Below, piece after piece: positions 1 through 5,602 of a DNA stretch of 5,678 nucleotides. A program made the translations under genes and the position numbers. The notes beneath the pieces were generated by a model, which saw nothing but the letters and a program-made list of their open reading frames with translations, did not search any database and was not told the origin of the DNA. How positions within the stretch are numbered: the first letter of the stretch is position 1; every line of letters begins with the position of its first letter. The stretch is from an uncultured Clostridia bacterium (lineage in GTDB: Bacteria; Bacillota; Clostridia; TANB77; CAG-508): the NCBI GenBank assembly GCA_947628395.1, contig CANQZP010000077.1:1-5678 (forward strand), in the 5' to 3' direction.

Positions 1-458
1 GTACAATTATTACTACACCCCTCTGCAATTTTTAAATAAGCACTCATATTTCCAGTTGTAATCACTCTATCATCATAATCTAAACAATAATTAGTTTCTC
101 TATTTTCATCTATAAGTTCAGAAATTTTCTTCCAAATATCATCATACTCATCAATACTAATAAATAAATCAACCTCTGGCAAAGCCTTAATAAGTTCATC
201 TTTATATCTCTTAACCAAACATCCCATAGCAATCAAATACTTACATTTTCCAGTTTTTTTATACTCAGCCATCTCCAGTATAGTATTAATTGCCTCCTCC
301 TTTGCTGATTCAATAAAGCCACAAGTATTTACTACTAATATATCCGCTTCATTTGGGTTATTTACAATACTAAAATTATTCTTCTTAAATAAACCAATAC
401 ACATCTCAGTATCTATTAAATTCTTACTACATCCCAAAGAAATAAAACCAACCTTCAT
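1..458 (-). CDS. rimO: Ribosomal protein S12 methylthiotransferase RimO, N-terminal part (runs off the left edge)
   Basis: RimO is a radical-SAM enzyme that adds a methylthio group to a conserved aspartate of ribosomal protein S12. The visible 152 codons begin MKVGFISLGCSKN, the typical RimO opening. The three cysteines of the N-terminal methylthiotransferase [4Fe-4S] cluster are at C10, C46 (NTCGF) and C80 (MGCL). The radical-SAM motif starts with EGCSNNC, giving C148 and C152. The third cysteine of CxxxCxxC and the rest of the roughly 440-residue protein lie beyond position 1. The start is supported by a TAAGGAGT ribosome binding site at 463-470, four bases before the ATG. The SLGCSKN opening separates it from the related tRNA enzymes MiaB and MtaB. 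It follows the RNase G gene on the same strand, with a 77-bp hairpin between them. No internal stop is seen, so it is an edge fragment and not a pseudogene. Confidence 0.93.
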   Translation of the reverse strand, partial: MKVGFISLGCSKNLIDTEMCIGLFKKNNFSIVNNPNEADILVVNTCGFIESAKEEAINTILEMAEYKKTGKCKYLIAMGCLVKRYKDELIKALPEVDLFISIDEYDDIWKKISELIDENRETNYCLDYDDRVITTGNMSAYLKIAEGCSNNC

Positions 459-509
459 TATTACTCCTTATTTTTAATATTTATCTATTTCTAAACGAGC
501 CTGTGTGTA

Positions 510-586
510 TTTCAGACATGGGGACGGAGTTATTTGTCTAAGAATTGAAAATTCTTAGACAAAAACTCCGTCCCTTCTGTCTGAAA
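510..586. repeat. 77-bp near-perfect inverted repeat (long hairpin), probable mobile or REP/MITE-like element
   Basis: The two arms fold almost completely. TTCAGACA at 511-518 pairs with TGTCTGAA at 578-585. GGGACGGAGTT at 521-531 pairs with AACTCCGTCCC at 564-574. TTTGTCTAAGAATT at 533-546 pairs with 550-563. The interruptions are a small internal loop (519-520 against 575-577) and one bulged base at 532, and the apical loop is three bases (547-549). It fills most of the gap between rng and rimO. Neither side has a run of T, so it is not a standard intrinsic terminator. Hairpins with a GGGACGG core resemble dispersed repeats that I recall from clostridial genomes. That family assignment comes from memory and was not tested. 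Confidence 0.8.
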
Positions 587-641
587 AAACTCAATTCACG
601 ACAACAAGGCTATTTAAAAATAAATTATTATACTTACATCT

Positions 642-1820
642 TTAATTACTACAAATATGTTTTCTCGTAAGCTCCAATAAATTAAGCTTCGTAAACCCCT
701 CTATTTGAACCTTAGACCTATCCTTTTTAAGCTCCCTCTTAAAAATATCAATTACCTCCTGCCTACTCTCATCATGATTCAAATCAATAAAATCAATCAC
801 AATAATTCCGCCAATATCCCTCAAACGAATTTGCTTAGCAATCTCCACAGCAGCTTCCTTATCCACTGCAAGAGCAGTCTTCTCTAAATCCTCTTTTCCA
901 GTAAACTTAGCAGAATTAACATCAATAGCAGTAAGTGCCTCAGTCTTATCAATTGTAATAAAACCACCATTTTTAAGCCAAACTTTTCTATTTTCAGAAG
1001 AAAGAATCTGTTTTTCCAATTGATACATATCTAGCAAATTCTCTTCCATAAAAACAACCTTAATACTACTTTTTCCATACTCTAAAATTTTCTTATCTAC
1101 CTTTTCCTTAACAACATCCGAATTAACAATAACCCTATCCAAGCCACTATCAATCAAATCCATTATAATCTTATCAATCAAATCATCATTTTTATGAATA
1201 AGCCTAGGCAAATTATCTTCACTCACCTCAAGACTTATAATCTCATTCCACTTATCAATTAAAAAACTTACATCTCTTTCTATCTCATCATCACTCTTAC
1301 CAACAGCAGCAGTCCTAATTATAGCCCCCATATTATCAGGTAACGCCTTTTTCACAATCCCAATTAATCTATTCCTTTCATCACTATCTTCAATCTTTTG
1401 AGAAACAGTAATAAAAGTAGAATTGGGTAAAAGAACAATTAACCTACCAGGTAAATTAATATGAGTAGAAGCCCTAGGCCCCTTTTGATTATAACTATCC
1501 CTCTTAATCTCGACCAAAATTGGCATTTTAGGCTTTACAAAATCCTTTATATTAAGACTTTCATAATTAACACTATCCTCAGTAACAGAATCAACCTTAG
1601 GCAAAATATCCTTCAAATGAATAAAAGCATTTTTACTCTCACCAATATTTACAAAAGCAGCCTGAAGACCAGGTATAATATTTTGAACCTTACCAATATA
1701 AATATTACCCTCTATTCTATTATTCCTATTAACATCTCTATACCTCTCTAACAAAACACCATCTTCAACTAAAAAAATTTCATCATCATTCTCGTTAGAG
1801 TTAATAATAAGCTCTTTCAC
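642..1820 (-). CDS. rng: Ribonuclease E/G family endoribonuclease (RNase G-like), short form without the zinc-link
   Basis: This is a single-strand-specific endoribonuclease of the RNase E/G family, which acts in rRNA maturation and mRNA decay. Numbering here is for the 392-residue product. An N-terminal beta segment (VKELIIN) leads into an S1 RNA-binding domain from about residue 37 (GNIYIGKVQNIIPGLQAAFV). The nuclease core follows, with both Mg2+-binding aspartates in their family contexts: D300 in TAIDVNS and D343 in IVIDFID. The C-terminus is FTKLNLLELTRKH followed by ICSN. RNase G is usually near 480-490 residues and carries a CPxC zinc-link after this point. Here the protein stops before it, and the codons after the stop do not continue it. 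I chose the GTG at 1820 because the family starts at MKELIIN and an AGAAAGG site lies 9 bases upstream; GTG at 1823 is equally possible. A longer TTG start at 1862 adds a tail with no family match. It lies downstream of pth and upstream of rimO. Confidence 0.88.
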   Translation of the reverse strand: MKELIINSNENDDEIFLVEDGVLLERYRDVNRNNRIEGNIYIGKVQNIIPGLQAAFVNIGESKNAFIHLKDILPKVDSVTEDSVNYESLNIKDFVKPKMPILVEIKRDSYNQKGPRASTHINLPGRLIVLLPNSTFITVSQKIEDSDERNRLIGIVKKALPDNMGAIIRTAAVGKSDDEIERDVSFLIDKWNEIISLEVSEDNLPRLIHKNDDLIDKIIMDLIDSGLDRVIVNSDVVKEKVDKKILEYGKSSIKVVFMEENLLDMYQLEKQILSSENRKVWLKNGGFITIDKTEALTAIDVNSAKFTGKEDLEKTALAVDKEAAVEIAKQIRLRDIGGIIVIDFIDLNHDESRQEVIDIFKRELKKDRSKVQIEGFTKLNLLELTRKHICSN

Positions 1821-1829
1821 CACTACAAA

Positions 1830-1836
1830 CCTTTCT
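1830..1836 (-). promoter_or_regulatory. Ribosome binding site that sets the GTG start of rng
   Basis: On the minus strand AGAAAGG is followed by six bases and then two consecutive GTG codons (1823 and 1820). It supports a GTG start for the RNase G-like protein over the upstream TTG at 1862. The TTG would place this site inside the coding region. Confidence 0.6.
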
Positions 1837-1913
1837 AAACATTTTTTTATATTTCTTAACAAAGCTCAAATAAATTTTTAAAATCTCTTACTAAGTTTTC
1901 ATAAACAGCGCGA

Positions 1914-2033
1914 AGGGATTTCCATCTATTTTTTCAAGTTGTTCGCTGTGGGGACCGATGAGGGCTGTTTAATACGAGTAGTATTATTACAGCCCCATTG
2001 GGGAAGAACAACAGAAAAAATAGATAAATCCCT
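1914..2033. repeat. Imperfect 120-bp palindrome between pth and rng; structured RNA or MITE-like element
   Basis: The outer arms 1914-1944 and 2006-2033 pair over about 27 bp. AGGGATTT meets AAATCCCT, ATCTATTTTTTC (1924-1935) meets 2014-2025, and GTTGTTC (1938-1944) meets GAACAAC (2006-2012). The interruptions are a CC bulge at 1922-1923 and a 2x1 internal loop. Inside is a second hairpin, GGGCTGT...AATAC (1962-1975) with GTATT...ACAGCCC (1981-1995), around a GAGTA loop. GC-rich unpaired segments (GTGGGGACCGATGA on the left and CATTGGGG on the right) lie between the two stems. The element is richer in GC than its flanks and holds no open reading frame. The multi-part fold suits either a non-autonomous mobile repeat or a folded RNA in the pth-rng transcript. 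I do not recognise a named RNA family. Confidence 0.7.
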
Positions 2034-2059
2034 GGGAGCGGATGTCTTTCTCAAAAATT

Positions 2060-2620
2060 TTATACATTAAATTTATTCATTGTCACATCAATCCCATTCC
2101 TCAAAAACTCCTTCACAGCCTCCTTAGCCCTATCCACTCCAGACTCTAGTACCACCAACTCATCCTCAGGCACAAACCCAATAACATGCTCAATCAACTC
2201 CGAAGAATCCTTTGGCCTACCTATACCAATCCTTATCCTAGCAAAATCTTGAGAACCCAGATTTTCAATAATAGACTTCATACCATTATGACCACCCGAG
2301 CCACCTTTTTTTCTCACACGAATCTGACCAGGCTCCAAATCAATATCATCATAAACAATACAAATATTTTCTAAATCTATTTTATAATAATCAACAAAAG
2401 CTTTTACACACTCACCACTTAAATTCATGAAAGTCTGAGGCTTAACAAAAATAACATTTTTATTTTCAAAAATAAACTTTTCAAACAATCCTTTAAATTT
2501 ATTTCTATTAATCTCAATCTCAAACTCTTTAGCCAAACTATTTATAACATGAAAACCCATATTATGCCTAGTCTTATCATAATCAGACTCTGGATTTCCA
2601 AGTCCAACAATTAAATACAT
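2060..2620 (-). CDS. pth: Peptidyl-tRNA hydrolase
   Basis: Pth is the cytoplasmic esterase that releases peptides from peptidyl-tRNAs dropped by stalled ribosomes, so the tRNA can be reused. The 186-residue product has the normal length and all the expected signatures. It opens MYLIVGLGNP, with the binding asparagine N9. The catalytic histidine is H19 in TRHNMGF. KPQTFMNLSG carries N66, the acidic partner D91 sits in YDDIDLEPG, and GGSGGHNGMKS carries N112. IRIGIGRP follows. The ATG at 2620 is preferred over the in-frame GTG at 2650, because the family begins at this methionine and an AGGAGG site sits at 2631-2636. The longer frame would translate through that site. It has its own promoter and is the first gene of the leftward group pth, rng, rimO. 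A neighbouring RNase G gene differs from the prs-pth-mfd type neighbourhood common in Firmicutes. Confidence 0.96.
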   Translation of the reverse strand: MYLIVGLGNPESDYDKTRHNMGFHVINSLAKEFEIEINRNKFKGLFEKFIFENKNVIFVKPQTFMNLSGECVKAFVDYYKIDLENICIVYDDIDLEPGQIRVRKKGGSGGHNGMKSIIENLGSQDFARIRIGIGRPKDSSELIEHVIGFVPEDELVVLESGVDRAKEAVKEFLRNGIDVTMNKFNV

Positions 2621-2630
2621 CTTATACTTT

Positions 2631-2636
2631 CCTCCT
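2631..2636 (-). promoter_or_regulatory. Ribosome binding site of pth
   Basis: The minus strand reads AGGAGG ten bases before the ATG at 2620. The spacing is a little long but the match is complete. The site decides between the ATG at 2620 and the upstream in-frame GTG at 2650. Confidence 0.75.
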
Positions 2637-2685
2637 AAGTAATATACCACTTAAATTTTTAAATTTCTATATACAAACTCATATT

Positions 2686-2714
2686 ATTTTACATTATTTT
2701 AAGTCATTTTTCAA
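2686..2714 (-). promoter_or_regulatory. Sigma-A-type promoter for pth (and possibly rng and rimO)
   Basis: On the minus strand a TTGAAA -35 box (2709-2714) and a TAAAAT -10 box (2686-2691) are separated by 17 bases. Transcription would start near 2679, about 60 bases before the pth ATG. It lies in the same AT-rich divergent region as the glycosyltransferase promoter. The region is so AT-rich that chance matches are possible. Confidence 0.6.
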
Positions 2715-2773
2715 GATATTTTTAACTTTTCGACACTTTTTTACAAAAAAATTCAAAAAATTTATTTCCAGTA

Positions 2774-2803
2774 TTTACAACTTTAATTCACTAGTGATAT
2801 AAT
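2774..2803 (+). promoter_or_regulatory. Sigma-A-type promoter for the glycosyltransferase gene
   Basis: A TTTACA -35 box (2774-2779) and a consensus TATAAT -10 box (2798-2803) are separated by 18 bases. The expected start of transcription near 2810 leaves a leader of about 27 bases, just enough for the AGGAGGT ribosome binding site at 2822-2828. Confidence 0.75.
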
Positions 2804-2836
2804 ATATGAAGATATATAAATAGGAGGTAATAATTT

Positions 2837-3871
2837 ATGAAACAAAAGCCATTAATTAGTGTCATTGTTCCTGTAAAAAATACTGCTGTATTATTACATC
2901 ATAATATCGATACACTAACATCTCAAACTTATAATAACTTAGAAATTATATTAGTAGATGATGAATCTTCCGATTCATCAGGTAGAATATGTGATACATT
3001 AGCAAAAAAAGACTCTAGAATAAAAGTAATACATAAAAACGCAGCTGGAGTATCTTGTGCCAGAAATGCTGGATTAGATATCGCAAAAGGTAAATACATA
3101 GGATTCATGGATTCTGATGATTTTGTAAGTCTTAATTTCTATGAATTCTTATACAATACATTAATAGAAAATGATGCCGATATAGCCCAATGTGATTTTG
3201 TGAAAACGCCTATTCAACAAGCTCTTTTCGACACCTTTGACCCACCAATTCAAGATGAAGAAAAAGTAGAAACATATACAAATGATGAAGCATTAAGGCT
3301 TCTACATGATGATAATCTACACACATGTCTTAAAACAGTAGCCTTATGGAATAAACTATATAAAAAAGAATTATGGGATGGAATAAGATTCCCTAAATAC
3401 AAAAAATACGAAGATGAATTAACTACATATAAACTACTAGACAAATCAAAAAAAATAGTATCTTCTAATCAAGTATTATATGCCTATATTCAAAGGAACT
3501 CACTTTTAATTAAAAATAATTTTGATATGCATCGCTTTGATGTAATCGAAGCTTATGACAATTATCTACTATTCTTCAAGAAAAAGAAATCACCAGATAT
3601 GTTAGAAAGAGTATCTAGAAGATATCTAAGAATGCTATGTATGATAAGAGATGATATATCATCATATAAAATAGGATTTGTAAACAAATCACAAACTATT
3701 AAAAAAGTAGACCAAAAATTCAGTTCAGTATACAAATATTTAAAAACACTTTTAGAAAAACACCCTGAATTACAAGATAGACAAAAATATCACCAAGAAT
3801 ATTATCAAAAATATCAAGACATTATAAAATATCATAACGAAAAAAATAAAGAGTTTTTTATATCATTTTAA
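2837..3871 (+). CDS. Family 2 (GT-A fold) glycosyltransferase, target unknown
   Basis: This is an inverting nucleotide-sugar glycosyltransferase of family GT2, the type used for exopolysaccharide, capsule, teichoic acid decoration or glycoprotein synthesis. The catalytic domain covers about residues 5-220. ISVIVPVKN is the first beta strand. LVDDESSD holds D41 and D42, which contact the nucleotide, and GVSCARNAGLDIAKGKYIGF leads to the metal-binding D92-S-D94-D95. YEDE at 191-194 holds the likely catalytic base. The remaining 120 residues are charged and helical, with many Lys and Tyr, and no membrane segment or signal peptide is seen, so the protein is cytoplasmic or peripheral. The start is clear: AGGAGGT lies 8 bases before the ATG. 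It has its own promoter and terminator and no glycan-gene neighbours, so the context does not reveal the sugar or acceptor. The 344-residue length is normal for the family. Confidence 0.9.
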   Translation: MKQKPLISVIVPVKNTAVLLHHNIDTLTSQTYNNLEIILVDDESSDSSGRICDTLAKKDSRIKVIHKNAAGVSCARNAGLDIAKGKYIGFMDSDDFVSLNFYEFLYNTLIENDADIAQCDFVKTPIQQALFDTFDPPIQDEEKVETYTNDEALRLLHDDNLHTCLKTVALWNKLYKKELWDGIRFPKYKKYEDELTTYKLLDKSKKIVSSNQVLYAYIQRNSLLIKNNFDMHRFDVIEAYDNYLLFFKKKKSPDMLERVSRRYLRMLCMIRDDISSYKIGFVNKSQTIKKVDQKFSSVYKYLKTLLEKHPELQDRQKYHQEYYQKYQDIIKYHNEKNKEFFISF

Positions 3872-3889
3872 TTCCATATAACTATATAC

Positions 3890-3930
3890 AATAAGAAAGG
3901 CAAAATGCCTTTCTTATTTATTTTAACTTT
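3890..3930 (+). terminator. Intrinsic terminator of the glycosyltransferase gene
   Basis: A 13-bp perfect stem (3890-3902 with 3906-3918, core AAGAAAGGCA/TGCCTTTCTT) with an AAA loop is followed by a T-rich tail (TTATTTTAACTTT). It begins 19 bases after the stop codon. It separates the glycosyltransferase transcript from the Mur ligase gene downstream. Confidence 0.85.
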
Positions 3931-3940
3931 AGAGTTAATT

Positions 3941-3983
3941 TGTAGGGGCAAGCCTCTAAGTCTGCCCTTTTACTTCCCCTACA
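3941..3983. repeat. 43-bp GTAGGGG/CCCCTAC palindromic element
   Basis: TGTAGGGG (3941-3948) is the inverse of CCCCTACA (3976-3983), and inside it GGGCA (3946-3950) can pair alternatively with TGCCC (3963-3967). The element is far richer in G and C than its surroundings and lies between a terminator and a promoter. Similar GTAGGGGC...GCCC...CCCCTAC units are, as I recall, scattered in clostridial intergenic regions. That is from memory and no search was done. Confidence 0.55.
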
Positions 3984-4004
3984 TATAAATAATCTATAAA
4001 CATC

Positions 4005-4033
4005 TTTACATTTCAATCCAATAATTATATAAT
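4005..4033 (+). promoter_or_regulatory. Sigma-A-type promoter for the MurE-like gene
   Basis: A TTTACA -35 box (4005-4010) and a consensus TATAAT -10 box (4028-4033) are separated by exactly 17 bases. Transcription should start near 4040. That leaves a leader of about 25 bases, with the GGAG ribosome binding site at 4054-4057 and no room for a riboswitch. Confidence 0.78.
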
Positions 4034-4065
4034 TCAAACAATAACACAAGATTGGAGTGATAACC

Positions 4066-5547
4066 ATGAAATTAAATGATTTATTAAAAGGTCTAGATGT
4101 AATAGAAACAGTTGGCGATCTAAACTTAGATATAACTAACATACATTCAGACTCTAGAAAAATCAAAGAAAAAGGACTATTCGTAGCAATAAACGGATAC
4201 AACCAAAACGGAGCAGAATACATAAAGCCAGCAATAAAAAACGGAGCAATAGCAGTCATAGTAGAAGAAAATGAAAAACTAGATACATTACCAAATGAAA
4301 TTACACTAATAAAAGTAAAAAATCCAAGATACGCACTAGCAATCACAAGCTGTAACCTATATGACAACCCATCAAGAAAATTCACATTAATAGGAGTTAC
4401 AGGAACAAAAGGAAAAACAACAACAACATTTATGACAAAAGCTCTATTAGAAGCACACGGACTAAAAGTAGGACTAATTGGAAGTATAGCTGTTTATATA
4501 GGAGATAAAAAAATAGAAGACACAGACAGAACTACACCAGAAAGCGCAGAAATTCAAAAACACTTTGCAGACATGGTAAAAGAAAATGTAGACGTAGCAA
4601 TAATTGAAGTATCATCACAAGCCCTAAAACTAGATAGAGTTACAGGCTGTGACTTCGACATTGGAGTCTTTACAAACCTATCAGAAGACCATATAAGTAA
4701 AAATGAACATGCAGACATGGAAGAATATTTTCAGTGCAAAGCAAAATTATTTGATATGTGTAAAATAGGAATTACAAATGCAGACGATGAAATAGCTAAA
4801 AGATTAAAAGACCGCTCTTGCAAACTAAAAACATTTGGAATTACTAATAAAGCAGATATATCAGCAGACGAAAAAACACTATCAATTACTCCTTCATGCA
4901 TAGACTTTACAGTAAAAATTGATGGACAAGACGAACAATTCGAAGTACCAATTCCAGGAAGATTCAGCGTATACAATGCTTTAGGAGCAATAAGCGTAGC
5001 ACATGAATTTGGAGTAACTCCAGATGAAATGAGAAATGCCCTAAAAGATTTAAGAGTATTAGGAAGAAATGAACTAGTACCAAACAAATTAGGATTAACT
5101 ATAATTATAGATTATGCACACACACCATCAAGCCTTCAAAGCATATTAGAATCAGTAAAATCTTATGCTAAAGGAAAAATCATATGTGCATGGGGAGTCG
5201 GCGGAGACAGAGATAGAGCCAAACGTCCTATAATGGGAGAAATATCAGGTAGATTAGCAGACTATACAATACTTATGTCAGACCAAATAAGAACAGAAGA
5301 CCCAATGCAAATACTAAAAGACATAGAAGTAGGAGTAAAAAAAGTAGGTGGAAAATATACAATAATACTAGACAGAACACAAGGAATAAAACACGCCTTA
5401 GAAGTTGCTACACCTGAAGATATAATAGTAATTCCAGGACTTGGACATGACCTTTATATAGAATGGAATCATGTAAAATACCCATATGACGAAAGAAAAG
5501 TAATAGCAAAACTTGTAGATGAAATCTTAGAAGAAAGAAAAAAATAA
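4066..5547 (+). CDS. MurE-type Mur ligase (UDP-MurNAc-tripeptide synthetase family) with altered substrate-recognition motif
   Basis: MurE ligases use ATP to add the third amino acid of the peptidoglycan stem to UDP-MurNAc-L-Ala-D-Glu in the cytoplasm. The 493-residue protein has all three Mur domains. The N-terminal UDP-binding domain has SDSRKIKEKGLFVAI (28-42). The ATPase domain has P-loop GTKGKTTT (113-120), TTPES (156-160), EVSSQAL (181-187), DH (208-209) and K225, which matches the carbamylated lysine. The C-terminal domain has DYAHTP (349-354) and GGDRDRAKRPIMG (379-391). Several signatures deviate: SSHAL is SSQAL, DHLDYHG is DHISKNEHAD, the diaminopimelate motif DNPR is DQIR (406-409), and GKGHE is GLGHD (458-462). 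The acyl-acceptor may therefore differ from that of standard MurE, or this may be a second, paralogous ligase, so no symbol is given. The ATG at 4066 fits the GGAG site; an in-frame GTG at 4057 overlaps that site. It stands alone, outside any mur cluster, and no terminator is visible after it. Confidence 0.88.
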   Translation: MKLNDLLKGLDVIETVGDLNLDITNIHSDSRKIKEKGLFVAINGYNQNGAEYIKPAIKNGAIAVIVEENEKLDTLPNEITLIKVKNPRYALAITSCNLYDNPSRKFTLIGVTGTKGKTTTTFMTKALLEAHGLKVGLIGSIAVYIGDKKIEDTDRTTPESAEIQKHFADMVKENVDVAIIEVSSQALKLDRVTGCDFDIGVFTNLSEDHISKNEHADMEEYFQCKAKLFDMCKIGITNADDEIAKRLKDRSCKLKTFGITNKADISADEKTLSITPSCIDFTVKIDGQDEQFEVPIPGRFSVYNALGAISVAHEFGVTPDEMRNALKDLRVLGRNELVPNKLGLTIIIDYAHTPSSLQSILESVKSYAKGKIICAWGVGGDRDRAKRPIMGEISGRLADYTILMSDQIRTEDPMQILKDIEVGVKKVGGKYTIILDRTQGIKHALEVATPEDIIVIPGLGHDLYIEWNHVKYPYDERKVIAKLVDEILEERKK

Positions 5548-5602
5548 TTCATATAGAAAATATAACAAATTTCAATTAAAAACTATTATTTATCATTAAA
5601 GG

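Noticed and set aside
510..586. Reading the hairpin as an intrinsic terminator for rng
   Set aside because: No T-run follows the stem on the minus strand (it continues ATACACACAGG), and the stem is much longer than terminators need.
581..641. Possible frameshifted continuation of rng carrying the missing zinc-link
   Set aside because: The codons after the stop give no CPxC motif or other family sequence, so there is no visible remnant to rejoin.
1461..1751. Plus-strand open frame of 96 codons inside rng
   Set aside because: It is antisense to the S1-domain region of a recognised gene. It has a low-complexity composition rich in Ile, Asn and Leu and no start signals.
1821..1862. Upstream TTG start giving a 406-residue RNase G-like protein
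   Set aside because: The extra 14 residues (MLRNIKKCLERFVV) do not match the family start. They cover the ribosome binding site at 1830-1836.
4057..4065. In-frame GTG start for the Mur ligase
   Set aside because: The GTG overlaps the GGAG ribosome binding site at 4054-4057. The ATG at 4066 is properly spaced and gives the normal family N-terminus.
3918..4385. 155-codon open frame on the minus strand with hydrophobic stretches
   Set aside because: It overlaps the terminator, palindrome and promoter and runs antisense to the start of the Mur ligase. It has no ribosome binding site or recognisable domain.
4731..5087. 118-codon open frame on the minus strand inside the Mur ligase gene
   Set aside because: It is a complementary-strand shadow of a well-supported gene, without family features.
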